Assembly (NCBI RefSeq): GCF_000968685.2
Contig: NZ_LAKD02000070.1
Location: forward strand, 16,451-80,450
Source: Streptomyces antioxidans
Lineage (GTDB): Bacteria > Actinomycetota > Actinomycetes > Streptomycetales > Streptomycetaceae
Direction: 5' to 3'
DNA length: 64,000 nucleotides
The position numbers and the translations under genes were made by a program. The notes beneath the pieces are model-generated. The model saw only the letters and a program-made list of their open reading frames with translations. It had not been told where the DNA came from and did not search any database. Below, in pieces: positions 15,323-24,392 of this stretch. Each line of letters begins with the position of its first letter. The first letter of the stretch is position 1.

Positions 15323-17935
15323 ATGGCACGCGGAAAGTTGCGGATCTACCTCGGTGCGGCACCAGGCGTCGGCAAGACCTGCGCGATGCTCTCCGAGGGG
15401 CACCGCAGGGTCGAGCGGGGCACGGACCTCGTGGTCGGCTTCGTGGAGCACCACGGCCGCCGGCGCACCCAGGTGATGACGCACGGGCTCGAGGACGTGC
15501 CCCGCCGGGAGGTGGAGTACCGGGGGTCCGCCTTCGGCGAGATGGACGTGGACGCGGTGCTGGCGCGCCGCCCCGCCGTCGCGCTCATCGACGAGCTCGC
15601 CCACACCAACGTCCCCGGCTGCCGGAACGAGAAGCGCTGGCAGGACGTCGAGGAGCTGCTGCGGGCGGGCATCGACGTCGTCTCCACCGTCAACATCCAG
15701 CACCTGGAGTCGCTGGGGGACGTCGTGGAGTCGATCACGGGGGTACGGCAGCGGGAGACCGTCCCGGACGAGGTGGTGCGCCGGGCCGACCAGATCGAGC
15801 TGGTCGACATGTCGCCCCAGGCGCTGCGCCGCCGGATGGCGCACGGCAACGTCTACGCGCCCGACAAGGTCGACGCCGCGCTGTCGAACTACTTCCGGCC
15901 CGGGAATCTGACCGCGCTGCGCGAGCTGGCGCTGCTGTGGACCGCCGACCGGGTGGACGAATACCTCCAGCAGTACCGGAACGAGCACTCCATCCGCTCC
16001 ACCTGGCAGGCGCGCGAGCGCATCGTCGTCGGGCTGACCGGCGGCCCGGAGGGGCGGACGCTGATCCGCCGGGCGGCCCGGATGGCCGCCAAGGGCTCGG
16101 GCAGCGAACTCCTCGCCGTCTACATCGCCCGCAGCGACGGCCTGACCTCGGCCTCCCCCAAGGAGCTCGCGGTCCAGCGCACCCTCGTCGAAGACCTCGG
16201 GGGCACCTTCCACCACGTCATAGGGGAGGACATCCCCGGTGCGCTGCTGGAGTTCGCCCGCGGGGTCAACGCGACCCAGATCGTGCTCGGCTCCAGCCGC
16301 CGCAAGACCTGGCAGTACGTGTTCGGACCCGGGGTGGGCGCCACCGTCGCCCGGGACTCCGGGCCCGACCTGGACGTCCACATCGTCACCCATGACGAGG
16401 TGGCCAAGGGCCGCGGGCTGCCGGTGGCGCGCGGCGCCCGGCTGGGCCGCTCCCGGCTGATCGCGGGCTGGGCGGTCGGGGTCGCCGGGCCGACCGCGCT
16501 CACGCTGCTGCTCACCGGCACCGGCGCCACCCTCGCCTCGGAGGCCGGGCCCGGCTTCGCCAACGAGGTGCTGCTCTTCCTGTTCCTCAATGTGCTGGCC
16601 GCCCTGCTGGGCGGCATGGTGCCCGCGCTCGCCTCGGCGGCCGTCGGATCGCTGCTGCTCAACTACTACTTCACCCCGCCCACCCACACCCTGACCATCG
16701 CCGACCCCGAGAACATCGTCGCCATAGCGATCTTCGTGGCGGTGGCCGTCTGTGTGGCGTCCGTGGTGGACCTCGCCGCCCGCCGCACCCACCAGGCCGC
16801 CCGGCTGCGCGCCGAGTCCGAGATACTGTCCTTCCTCGCGGGCAGCGTGCTGCGCGGTGAGACCAGCCTGGAGGCGCTGCTGGAGCGGGTACGCGAGACG
16901 TTCGCCATGGACTCCGTGGCGCTGCTGGAGCGGGAGAGCGATGTCGCCCCCTGGACCTGTGCGGGCAGCGTCGGCGGCCAGGATGGGACCCCGCCGCCCG
17001 AACGGCCCGAGGACGCGGAGGTGGACATGCCGGTCGGCGACCATCTGGCGCTCGCGCTCTCCGGCCGGGTCCTGCCCGCGGAGGACCGCCGGGTGCTCGC
17101 CGCCTTCGCCGCCCAGGCCGCCGTCGTGCTCGACCGGCAGCGGCTGGCCCAGGAGGCCGGGCAGGCCCGTGAGCTGGCCGAGGGGAACCGCATCCGCACC
17201 GCGCTGCTCGCCGCCGTCAGCCACGATCTGCGCACCCCGCTCGCGGCCATCAAGGCGGCCGTGAGCTCCCTGCGCTCCGACGACGTGGCCTGGTCGGCGG
17301 AGGACGAGGCCGAGCTGCTTGAGGGTATCGAGAGCGGCGCCGACCGGCTGGACCACCTGGTGGGCAACCTCCTGGACATGTCCCGGCTGCAGACCGGCAC
17401 CGTCACCCCGCTCATCCGGGAGATCGACCTGGACGAGGTGGTGCCGATGGCGCTCGTCGGCGTCCCCGAGGCCGAGGTCGCCCTCGACATCCCCGAGGAG
17501 CTGCCGATGGTCGCGGTCGACCCCGGGCTGCTGGAGCGCGCCGTGGCCAACATCGTGGAGAACGCGGTGAAGTACAGCCCGCCGGACCGCCCCGTGCTGG
17601 TCTCCGCGAGCGCCCTCGGCGACCGGGTGGAGCTGCGGGTGGCCGACGGCGGCCCGGGCGTACCGGACAGCGAGAAGGACCGCATCTTCGAGCCCTTCCA
17701 GCGGTACGGGGACGCCCCGCGCGGCGCCGGGGTCGGCCTCGGGCTCGCCGTCGCCCGCGGCTTCGCCGGGGCCATGGGCGGGCGGCTGACCGCCGAGGAC
17801 ACCCCCGGCGGCGGGATGACGATGGTGCTCACGCTGCGTGCCGCCCGCGACCGCGTTCCGGCCGGCCCCGGCCTCCCGGTCCAGGTCGGCTCCGCCCCAG
17901 GCACGACGGAACGGAAAGGCAGGCCCGCCGGATGA
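15323..17935 (+). CDS. kdpD: KdpD-type sensor histidine kinase
   Basis: 870 residues, standard KdpD size. The N-terminal KdpD domain has Walker A (GAAPGVGKT, residues 8-16) and Walker B-like ALIDELAHTN. A USP-like domain follows (IVVGLTGGPEGRTLIRRAARMA ... LGSSRRKTWQYV), then four transmembrane helices (about 380-480), a GAF-like segment, HisKA with VSHDLRTPLAAIKAA, and HATPase with NIVENAVKYS and GVGLGLAVARGF. In bacteria it senses K+ limitation or osmotic stress and phosphorylates KdpE. ATG 15323 starts the homology. kdpE overlaps the stop by 4 nt. No kdpFABC is present in this window. Confidence 0.93.
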   Translation: MARGKLRIYLGAAPGVGKTCAMLSEGHRRVERGTDLVVGFVEHHGRRRTQVMTHGLEDVPRREVEYRGSAFGEMDVDAVLARRPAVALIDELAHTNVPGCRNEKRWQDVEELLRAGIDVVSTVNIQHLESLGDVVESITGVRQRETVPDEVVRRADQIELVDMSPQALRRRMAHGNVYAPDKVDAALSNYFRPGNLTALRELALLWTADRVDEYLQQYRNEHSIRSTWQARERIVVGLTGGPEGRTLIRRAARMAAKGSGSELLAVYIARSDGLTSASPKELAVQRTLVEDLGGTFHHVIGEDIPGALLEFARGVNATQIVLGSSRRKTWQYVFGPGVGATVARDSGPDLDVHIVTHDEVAKGRGLPVARGARLGRSRLIAGWAVGVAGPTALTLLLTGTGATLASEAGPGFANEVLLFLFLNVLAALLGGMVPALASAAVGSLLLNYYFTPPTHTLTIADPENIVAIAIFVAVAVCVASVVDLAARRTHQAARLRAESEILSFLAGSVLRGETSLEALLERVRETFAMDSVALLERESDVAPWTCAGSVGGQDGTPPPERPEDAEVDMPVGDHLALALSGRVLPAEDRRVLAAFAAQAAVVLDRQRLAQEAGQARELAEGNRIRTALLAAVSHDLRTPLAAIKAAVSSLRSDDVAWSAEDEAELLEGIESGADRLDHLVGNLLDMSRLQTGTVTPLIREIDLDEVVPMALVGVPEAEVALDIPEELPMVAVDPGLLERAVANIVENAVKYSPPDRPVLVSASALGDRVELRVADGGPGVPDSEKDRIFEPFQRYGDAPRGAGVGLGLAVARGFAGAMGGRLTAEDTPGGGMTMVLTLRAARDRVPAGPGLPVQVGSAPGTTERKGRPAG

Positions 17936-18615
17936 ACCGGGTGCTCGTGGTGGACGACGAGCCACAGATCGTGCGCGCCCTCGTGATCAACCTCAAGGCG
18001 CGCAAGTACGAGGTGGACGCGGCCTCGGACGGCGCCACCGCACTCCGGCTCGCCGCCGCCCGCCACCCCGATGTGATCGTGCTCGACCTCGGGCTGCCCG
18101 ACATGGACGGGGTGGAGGTGATCAGGGGGCTCCGGGGCTGGACCCGGGTGCCGATCCTGGTGCTCTCCGCCCGCCAGACCTCGGACGAGAAGGTCGAGGC
18201 GCTGGACGCCGGGGCGGACGACTACGTCACCAAGCCGTTCGGCATGGACGAGCTGCTGGCCCGGCTGCGCGCGGCCGTCCGCCGCGCCGAGCCCGTCGGG
18301 CGGCCGGAGGACTCGGTGGTGGTGGAGACCGGCACGTTCACCGTCGACCTGGCCGCCAAGAAGGCCCATCGCGACGGCCGCGACGTGCGGCTGACCCCCA
18401 CCGAATGGCATCTGCTGGAGGTCCTGGTGCGCAACGCCGGGCGCCTGGTCAGCCAGAAGCAGCTGCTGCAGGAGGTCTGGGGCCCCTCCTACGGCACCGA
18501 GAGCAACTACCTGCGGGTGTACATGGCGCAGCTGCGCCGCAAGCTGGAGGCCGACCCCTCGCACCCGCGCCACTTCGTCACGGAGCCGGGCATGGGCTAC
18601 CGGTTCGAGCGATGA
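17932..18615 (+). CDS. kdpE: KdpE-type response regulator
   Basis: 227 residues of the OmpR family. The receiver has acidic pair DDE, phospho-Asp in VIVLDLGLPDMDG, and Lys in YVTKPFG. The DNA-binding winged helix is LTPTEWHLLEVLV ... NYLRVYMAQLRRKLE ... EPGMGYRFE. It is translationally coupled to kdpD (ATGA overlap). Its usual target is the kdpFABC promoter, which must lie elsewhere or be replaced by other targets, possibly the potassium-handling genes a few kb downstream (inference). Confidence 0.93.
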   Translation: MNRVLVVDDEPQIVRALVINLKARKYEVDAASDGATALRLAAARHPDVIVLDLGLPDMDGVEVIRGLRGWTRVPILVLSARQTSDEKVEALDAGADDYVTKPFGMDELLARLRAAVRRAEPVGRPEDSVVVETGTFTVDLAAKKAHRDGRDVRLTPTEWHLLEVLVRNAGRLVSQKQLLQEVWGPSYGTESNYLRVYMAQLRRKLEADPSHPRHFVTEPGMGYRFER

Positions 18616-18649
18616 GCGCGGGGACTGCGTTTCGCCGATGGCGCACCGG

Positions 18650-18655
18650 TACGCT
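18650..18655 (+). promoter_or_regulatory. Probable -10 of leaderless OB-fold/DUF3159 transcript
   Basis: TACGCT (TANNNT form) ends 6 nt before ATG 18662, with no ribosome site between. It sits 35 bp after the kdpE stop. Confidence 0.45.
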
Positions 18656-18661
18656 GGCCGT

Positions 18662-19090
18662 ATGAGTTCCGTACGCCACCCCTCCGACGGGGCTGACAGG
18701 GGAGACAGGCCGGGGAAGCCGCCCGGCCGGTTCCGGCGGATGCTGGACCGGTTGTCGAGCTCCCAGGAGGAACTGCACTCCGCCGAGTTGCAGCAGGACG
18801 CGGAGGCCGCGGGCTGCACCAAGATCGGCGACTGCGGTGACCGTCAGATCGTCAAGGTGACGGGCACGCTGCGCACGGTGACCCTCAGGCCGCGGGCCGG
18901 AGTTCCCGCACTGGAGGCGGAGCTCTTCGACGGCACCGCCGCGCTGGACGTGGTGTGGCTGGGCCGTCGCTCCATCCTCGGGATAGAGCCGGGGCGCAGG
19001 CTGATCGCCTCGGGCCGGATCTCCATGAGCCATGGGCGCCGGGTGCTGTTCAATCCGAAGTACGAACTCCGACCGCTCGGACAGGAGTAG
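18662..19090 (+). CDS. OB-fold nucleic-acid-binding domain protein
   Basis: 142 residues. After a polar N-terminus rich in Arg and Gly, an OB-fold core is recognisable: KVTGTLRTVTLRPRAGVPALEAELFDGTAALDVVWLGRRSILGIEPGRRLIASGRISMSHGRRVLFNPKYEL is the region at about 63-136. The motif order (L-x-G ... GT ... W-L-G ... G-R ... NP-x-YEL) matches the RecG-like OB proteins conserved in actinobacteria. It may bind single-stranded nucleic acid, by family. The DUF3159 gene follows after 3 nt, so both are one operon. Confidence 0.82.
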   Translation: MSSVRHPSDGADRGDRPGKPPGRFRRMLDRLSSSQEELHSAELQQDAEAAGCTKIGDCGDRQIVKVTGTLRTVTLRPRAGVPALEAELFDGTAALDVVWLGRRSILGIEPGRRLIASGRISMSHGRRVLFNPKYELRPLGQE

Positions 19091-19093
19091 CCG

Positions 19094-19915
19094 GTGACGC
19101 CAGACGACAAGACGCCCCCGACCGGGCACCGACGCACCGCCGCCGACAGCAGGGCGGCGGCGGACACCGCGCTCCTTGAGGCGTTCGGCGGGGTGCGGGG
19201 CATGGTGGACACCACCGTCCCCGGTCTGGTCTTCGTGCTGCTGTACACGATCAAGCGGGACATCCACCTCGCCGCGATCGCCGCCCTCGGCCTCACCGTG
19301 CTGCTCGGGCTCGCCCGGCTGGTGCGCAAGGAGACGCTGAAGCACGCCTTCAGCGGGGTCTTCGGGGTCGCGTTCGGCGCGATCTTCGCGATGATGTCCG
19401 GCGACGCGAAGAACTTCTACCTGCCGGGCATGCTCTACACCCTGGGCCTGGCGGTCGCCTACATCCTCTCGGCGATCTTCCGCTTCCCGCTGATCGGGGT
19501 GCTGCTCGGGCCGATGCTCAAGGAGAACCTCTCCTGGCGCACCCGCAACCCGGGCCGGTTCCGCGCCTACACCCGGTCCACCTGGGCGTGGGGGCTGATC
19601 CTGCTGGCCAAGTCGGCGGTGCTGTTCCCGCTCTACTGGTGGGGGGACGCCACCCAGCTCGGCTGGGTCAAGGTCGCGCTGGGGATTCCGCCGTTCCTGC
19701 TCTGCGTCTATCTGACCTGGATCTTCCTGGCCAAGGCCCCGCCGCCGATCGACGTCATCGCGGAGCTGGAGGCGGAGGAGAAGGCCGAGCGGGAGCGCGA
19801 GCGGACGAAGGCGGAGGCCGACAAGATCGCCGATCCGCTGCTCTCGGAGTGGACCGGCCAGATCGTCTCCGAGGCCCGTACCGAATCCGCCGACCGGCAG
19901 CCGCCCCGGCACTAG
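19094..19915 (+). CDS. DUF3159 membrane protein
   Basis: 273 residues with about five or six transmembrane helices between residues 35 and 220 (for example GLVFVLLYTI, LAAIAALGLTVLLGLARLV, LYTLGLAVAYILSAIF, WGLILLAKSAVLFPLYWWG). The charged, coiled-coil-like C-terminus is AELEAEEKAERERERTKAEADK. It matches the actinobacterial DUF3159 family, of unknown function. GTG 19094 lies 3 nt after the OB-fold gene. The VRKETLKHAFSG segment is a conserved family loop. Neighbouring genes handle potassium, which hints at an ion or osmotic role, but nothing in the sequence proves it. Confidence 0.83.
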   Translation: MTPDDKTPPTGHRRTAADSRAAADTALLEAFGGVRGMVDTTVPGLVFVLLYTIKRDIHLAAIAALGLTVLLGLARLVRKETLKHAFSGVFGVAFGAIFAMMSGDAKNFYLPGMLYTLGLAVAYILSAIFRFPLIGVLLGPMLKENLSWRTRNPGRFRAYTRSTWAWGLILLAKSAVLFPLYWWGDATQLGWVKVALGIPPFLLCVYLTWIFLAKAPPPIDVIAELEAEEKAERERERTKAEADKIADPLLSEWTGQIVSEARTESADRQPPRH

Positions 19916-19943
19916 GGCCGTCACCGGGGCATCAGTGTGGATC

Positions 19944-19977
19944 GTGCCCGCCGCCCGGGAGACCGGGCGGCGGGCAC
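19944..19977. terminator. Bidirectional terminator between DUF3159 and trkA genes
   Basis: Perfect 15-bp inverted repeat (19944-19958 with 19963-19977) closed by a GAGA tetraloop, placed between convergent genes. Confidence 0.85.
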
Positions 19978-19998
19978 CGTGCCAGGGCCCAGCCCCCG

Positions 19999-20676
19999 TC
20001 AGCCCGCGGCGTCCTGGCGCTGGACGGACAGCAGTTGCTCCAGCTGCTCCTCGCGCGCCTGCGCCGCGACGAACAGCAGCTCGTCCCCGGCCTCCAGCAC
20101 ATCGTCCTTGTTCGGGGTCAGTACGCGGGTGCCACGGATGATGGTGACCAGCGTGGTGTCCTCCGGCCACTCCACATCGCCGACCCGGGTGCCCACCAGC
20201 GCGGCCTCCGGCGGCAGCGTCAGCTCCACCAGGTTGGCGTCGCCGTGGCTGAAGCGGAGCAGCCGCACCAGATCGCCGACGCTCACCGCCTCCTCGACCA
20301 GCGCCGACATCAGACGCGGGGTGGAGACGGCCACATCGACGCCCCACGCCTCGTTGAACAGCCACTCGTTCTTGGGGTTGTTGACCCGGGCGACCACCCG
20401 GGGCACCCCGTACTCGGTCTTGGCGAGCAGCGAGACGACCAGGTTGACCTTGTCGTCACCGGTGGCCGCGATGACCACGTTGCAGCGCTGCAGCGCGGCC
20501 TCGTCCAGCGAGGTGATCTCGCACGCGTCGGCCAGCAGCCACTCGGCCTGCGGCACCCGCTCCACCGAGATGGCGGTCGGCGCCTTGTCGATGAGCAGCA
20601 CCTCGTGCCCGTTCTCCAGCAGCTCGCTCGCGATGGAACGCCCCACGGCGCCCGCACCGGCAATGGCAACCCTCAC
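19999..20676 (-). CDS. TrkA-family potassium uptake regulator (second of pair)
   Basis: 225 residues: RCK_N Rossmann domain with NAD(H)-binding GAGAVGRS near residue 8 and the acidic strand end LLIDK, then an RCK_C domain (about 140-215; LTLPPEAALVGTRVGDVEWPEDT). Such proteins form rings that gate Trk/Ktr or KimA-like potassium transporters in response to nucleotides. GTG 20676 follows GAGGAGG. It lies 88 bp downstream of another TrkA gene on the same strand; the pair resembles actinobacterial CeoB/CeoC. Confidence 0.9.
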   Translation of the reverse strand: MRVAIAGAGAVGRSIASELLENGHEVLLIDKAPTAISVERVPQAEWLLADACEITSLDEAALQRCNVVIAATGDDKVNLVVSLLAKTEYGVPRVVARVNNPKNEWLFNEAWGVDVAVSTPRLMSALVEEAVSVGDLVRLLRFSHGDANLVELTLPPEAALVGTRVGDVEWPEDTTLVTIIRGTRVLTPNKDDVLEAGDELLFVAAQAREEQLEQLLSVQRQDAAG

Positions 20677-20764
20677 GGCGCCTCCTCGTTCGCTTCTCCG
20701 CCCGCACGGCGCAGAAGTGCGGCCTTCGCGGTCGCCTGCGGCCCGGCGGCCGTGCGTGCGGCGC

Positions 20765-21433
20765 TCACCGGCCTGCCCCCTCGGGACCCTTTTCGAACGC
20801 CGCCTCGACCTTCTGGATCGCATCGGTGCGCATCATCACATGCACCAGGTCGCCCTCCTGCAGCACCGTCCCGGAGGTCGGCAGCATCGCCTCGCCGAGC
20901 CGGGTGAGGAACGCGACCCGCACACCGGTCTCCTCCTGGAGGGTGCTGACCCTGTGGCCCACCCACGAGGGGGAGATGTGCACCTCGGCCAGCTGGACCC
21001 CGCCGCTGGGGTCCCGCCACAGCGGCTCCGCGCCGGACGGCAGCAGCCGCCGCAGCATCTGGTCGGCGGTCCAGCGCACGGTGGCCACGGTCGGGATGCC
21101 GAGGCGCTGATAGACCTCGGCGCGGCGGGGGTCGTAGATCCGGGCCGCCACGTTCTCCACGCCGAACATCTCGCGGGCCACCCGGGCCGCGATGATGTTG
21201 GAGTTGTCGCCGCTGCTGACCGCGGCGAAGGCCCCGGCCTCCTCGATGCCCGCCTCGCGCAGGGTGTCCTGGTCGAAGCCGACGCCGGTCACCCGGCGCC
21301 CGCCGAAGCCCGCGCCGAGGCGGCGGAAGGCGGTGGGGTCCTGGTCGACGACCGCGACCGTGTGCCCCTGCTGCTCCAGGGTCTGGGCGAGGGCCGCGCC
21401 CACCCGGCCACAGCCCATGATCACGATATGCAT
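20765..21433 (-). CDS. TrkA-family potassium uptake regulator (first of pair)
   Basis: 222 residues with the RCK_N motif GCGRVGAALAQ near residue 7, VAVVDQDPTAF as the end of the second strand, and DNSNIIAARVAREMF helix. The RCK_C half has HISPSWVGHRVSTLQEETGVRVAFLTRLG. Role as for its partner downstream: nucleotide-dependent gating of a potassium permease. The likely permease is the KimA-like transporter encoded 3 kb away on the opposite strand. Divergent from the conservon across 630 bp. Confidence 0.9.
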   Translation of the reverse strand: MHIVIMGCGRVGAALAQTLEQQGHTVAVVDQDPTAFRRLGAGFGGRRVTGVGFDQDTLREAGIEEAGAFAAVSSGDNSNIIAARVAREMFGVENVAARIYDPRRAEVYQRLGIPTVATVRWTADQMLRRLLPSGAEPLWRDPSGGVQLAEVHISPSWVGHRVSTLQEETGVRVAFLTRLGEAMLPTSGTVLQEGDLVHVMMRTDAIQKVEAAFEKGPEGAGR

Positions 21434-22063
21434 GCGTCCTACCCCGCACTCCTGATGACCGTGCCGACCTGCGCAAACACCCTGCTCACATCTTCCTTCC
21501 AGGACTTACGGAGCGACAGCGGGGCGTTACCCCGATGCCGGTGCGCGGGGACGACGGGAGTCGGCCGCGGCGGCACCTGTCCCCACCGTATCCGCACCGG
21601 CGGCCCGCTCCCCCGTCCCGTCCGCGCGTGACGGTCCGGAAATGAAGGGGGTGACGTACGACATAGCGCGAAAGTTCCCGCGGTGATCGGGGATCGGTGA
21701 TCGGGGATGGCAGGAGGGGACGGCAGGCGATCGCGGACACCCTGTGAGGAAAGAGGTAATGATCATTTCCGGTTGCGGACGCGCAGTGAAAAGGCTGTCG
21801 GCGGTCAGCCGTGACCACTACGGTGGGCCCGGGCCGCGGCGCGCCTCGGAGGCCGCGATCCTTCATCTTCGTCTGAAATTCCGGATCTTCACCGAAACCA
21901 CATGACAAAAGCCCAGCGGTGTCCACTGGTTCGAACTTTGTCGCGGGTGTCGGACGCTAGGTCACGACACGGCTAAGATGATCGCCGTATTCCGTTTCCG
22001 GACGGGACATCAGGGCTCTGAACGTTCCTTCCGCGCCCGCGTTTCCCCTGCACGAGGTTCCTG
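21434..22063. other. 630-bp divergent region between trkA pair and conservon
   Basis: No gene supported. A GATCGG-rich direct repeat lies near 21681-21708. TAAGAT at 21974-21979, about 85 bp before the CvnA start, is the best -10 candidate, with a poor -35 (TCGGAC, 18-nt spacer). CACGAGG at 22051-22057 is the ribosome site of the next gene. GC falls in 21740-21930. Confidence 0.5.
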
Positions 22064-23614
22064 ATGACTGATCACATATCGGAGGCGGTGAGCTGGTGTC
22101 TGGCCGCCGCGCTTCTCGTCGTCCTGGTGCTTCTGATCCGCCAGCGGCAGATCACCGCCGGAGTCCGCAGGCGTAACGCCACCCTCGAGGACAGCCTGCG
22201 CGCCCGTGACGAGGAGGTGCGCCACCTCGTCGACGTACGCCTCCCCTCGGTCGCCGACGCCCTGAGCCAGCCCGGCCCGCTGCCGGGCCTGCGCGACGAG
22301 AAGCTGGCCGGTACGGCCTTCGCGCAGAGCCTGCACGCCGTCATGGAGCAGTTCACCCGGGCGGTGGACAAGGCGCAGACGCGCGCCGACGCCTCCGCCA
22401 AGGCGGCGCTCAAGGCGTCGATGCGCGCCGTCCAGGGGCTCGCCAACGAACAGCAGCTCTCCATCTCCGAGATGCAGGAGCGGCACGACAACCCCGATGT
22501 GCTGCGGGACCTGCTGGAGATCGACCACGCCAACGCCCAGTTCGGGCGGCGTGCCCAGGCCATCGCCGTGCTCTGCGGCTCCTGGCCCGGACGGCAGCGG
22601 CTGGCCTCCTCACTGACCGATGTGGTCCGCGGCGCCAAGTCCCGCATCCGCGACTACCAGCGGGTTCAGGTGCACACCCTGGTCGATGTCGCCGTGGTGA
22701 GCCGGGCCGTGGAGCCCGCCGTGCTGGCCGTCGCCGAGCTGCTGGACAACGCCGCCCGCCACTCGCAGCCCAACACCTCGGTGGAGGTCAGCCTCCAGCC
22801 GGTGCACAACGGTGCCTGCATCGTGATCGACGACGCCGGGGTGGGCATGGACGGCCAGGAGGTCCAGCGCGCCGCCAGTCTGCTCTCCGGCCAGCGCGCC
22901 GTGGACGTCGCCCGGCTCGGCGACCCGCCGCAGTTCGGCTTCGCCGTGGTCGGCCTGCTGGCCGGGCGGTACGGCTTCAGCGTCTCGGTGGACACCCGGT
23001 CCCCGTACGGCGGTGTGCGCGCCGTGCTGTTCCTGCCGACCGAGCTGCTCACCCACTTCGGCCCCGACGAGGGGCCGGGCACCGCCGGGCAGGACCCCGA
23101 GGGCGCCGAACCGCTGCGCACCCTGCCCTCCCGCCGGACCCCTCCCCCCAGGAGGGCGCCCCAGACGCCGACCGTCCCCGCCCAGGCCCAGGAGGCATCC
23201 CCGCTCCCGCGCCGGGCCCCGATCCCGCACCAGGCCCAGGCACCCGACCAGGCGCCGAACCCGCAGCGGACCCAGCCCACGGCACCGGCCCAGGCGGCGT
23301 CCGCCCCGGAACCGGCGTCCGCCCCGGCGCCCCAGCCGTCCCCCGGCGGCGAGGACACCGGCGTGTACGGCACCACCGCGGGCGGTCTGCCCAAGCGCCG
23401 CCGCCGGGAGGCCGCCGCCACCCTGCCGCCCGTCGGCTGGACCACGGGCGCCGGGCAGACCGGCGCCGCCGACGCCGATACGGGCGCGTTCCGCGCGCGG
23501 TCGGCGAAGGAAACCGCCTCGCGGATGGGCGCGTTCGCCCGCGGCACCCGCTCCGGCCGTTCCGCCGCCCAGGACTCCGCCCCTCACCATGACGAAGGGA
23601 ATCGCCAGGCATGA
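22064..23614 (+). CDS. Conservon protein CvnA: membrane sensor with kinase-like ATPase domain
   Basis: 516 residues. One N-terminal transmembrane helix (VSWCLAAALLVVLVLLI), a helical, coiled-coil-like region, and an HATPase domain with AELLDNAARHSQPNT (N box), DDAGVGMDG (G1) and a degenerate G2. A ~170-residue Pro/Ala/Gln-rich tail follows. There is no normal HisKA phospho-acceptor motif, as in other conservon A proteins, which sit at the top of membrane GTPase-like signalling complexes in Streptomyces. It overlaps the next gene by ATGA. ATG 22064 is preceded by CACGAGG. Confidence 0.88.
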   Translation: MTDHISEAVSWCLAAALLVVLVLLIRQRQITAGVRRRNATLEDSLRARDEEVRHLVDVRLPSVADALSQPGPLPGLRDEKLAGTAFAQSLHAVMEQFTRAVDKAQTRADASAKAALKASMRAVQGLANEQQLSISEMQERHDNPDVLRDLLEIDHANAQFGRRAQAIAVLCGSWPGRQRLASSLTDVVRGAKSRIRDYQRVQVHTLVDVAVVSRAVEPAVLAVAELLDNAARHSQPNTSVEVSLQPVHNGACIVIDDAGVGMDGQEVQRAASLLSGQRAVDVARLGDPPQFGFAVVGLLAGRYGFSVSVDTRSPYGGVRAVLFLPTELLTHFGPDEGPGTAGQDPEGAEPLRTLPSRRTPPPRRAPQTPTVPAQAQEASPLPRRAPIPHQAQAPDQAPNPQRTQPTAPAQAASAPEPASAPAPQPSPGGEDTGVYGTTAGGLPKRRRREAAATLPPVGWTTGAGQTGAADADTGAFRARSAKETASRMGAFARGTRSGRSAAQDSAPHHDEGNRQA

Positions 23615-24039
23615 ACGACCATCTCAACAACGAGCTCGGCTGGATGCTCGACGAGGTCGTCAAGATGCCGGAGGCGCGGCATGCGATCCTGCTCTCCGCG
23701 GACGGGATGCTCCGGGCACACTCCCAGGGCATCGCGCGGGACGAGGCCGAGCGCCAGGCCGCCGCACTCTCCGGGCTGCAGTCGATCAGCCGCTCCACCT
23801 CCGAGTTCTGCGATCCGCACGAGACGCCCTGGCAGCAGACGCTGGTCGAGTTCGTCGGCGGGTACGTCTTCCTGATCGCCGCCGGGCCCGGTGCCTATCT
23901 GGCGGTCTCGGCCACCGAGGCCGTGGACATGGAGGCGGTCAGCTACCGGATGCAGAAGCTCGTCGACCGGCTCGGCAAGGAGCTCACCAGCCCGCCGAGG
24001 CAGGGCCTCCCGCGGCAGGGGATCGGTAGCCACACATGA
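23611..24039 (+). CDS. Conservon protein CvnB: roadblock/LC7 domain
   Basis: 142 residues, one roadblock/LC7 domain (LGWMLDEVVKMPEARHAILLSADGMLRAHS ... FLIAAGPGAYLAVSATEAVDMEAVSYRM spans about 7-120, given as landmarks). In conservons it partners the CvnA sensor and the CvnD GTPase, functioning like the MglB GTPase-regulator fold. It starts in the CvnA stop and its own stop overlaps the next gene, so expression is coupled. Confidence 0.9.
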   Translation: MNDHLNNELGWMLDEVVKMPEARHAILLSADGMLRAHSQGIARDEAERQAAALSGLQSISRSTSEFCDPHETPWQQTLVEFVGGYVFLIAAGPGAYLAVSATEAVDMEAVSYRMQKLVDRLGKELTSPPRQGLPRQGIGSHT

Positions 24040-24392
24040 GCCCTGGTAGGCGCGAACGAGGATTGGTACGGCCGTATGTCGTGACCGACGGCCGTGCCTA
24101 CCCGACTCGTAACACCTTCGACCTGGTGACCCTGGTCATGGCCCACCCCGACCGGCCGCTCACCGGGCTCAGCCCGGAGAAGCGGCGGGTCATGGAGCTG
24201 TGCCTGGGCGGCGCACTCTCGGTGGCCGAGGTCGCCGGGTATCTGGAGCTGCCCGTCAGCGTCACCAAGGTCCTGCTCGGCGACCTCGTGGACAGCGGCC
24301 ACATCAGCGCGCGGGCCCCCATCCCGCCGGCCGAACTGCCCGAGGTCCAGCTGCTCCAGGAGGTGCTCGACGGACTCCGCGCGTGTCTCTGA
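24036..24392 (+). CDS. Conservon protein CvnC: DUF742
   Basis: 118 residues of the DUF742 family: LVRPYVVTDGRAYPTRN near the N-terminus, then a winged-helix-like part (RRVMELCLGGALSVAEVAGYLELPVSVTKVLLGDLVDSGHI around 48-93 as landmarks). It is the third member of the conservon and starts inside the CvnB stop. In intact conservons the GTPase gene cvnD starts at or before this stop; here only a damaged remnant remains. Confidence 0.9.
   Translation: MSPGRRERGLVRPYVVTDGRAYPTRNTFDLVTLVMAHPDRPLTGLSPEKRRVMELCLGGALSVAEVAGYLELPVSVTKVLLGDLVDSGHISARAPIPPAELPEVQLLQEVLDGLRACL

Noticed and set aside
15158..17965. 935-residue open frame on the minus strand opposite kdpD
   Set aside because: A high-GC shadow: Arg/Gly/Pro/His-rich translation without domains, exactly antisense to a well-supported kinase.
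21921..21945. tRNA-like GGTTCGAA motif
   Set aside because: No acceptor stem or cloverleaf can be drawn around it.
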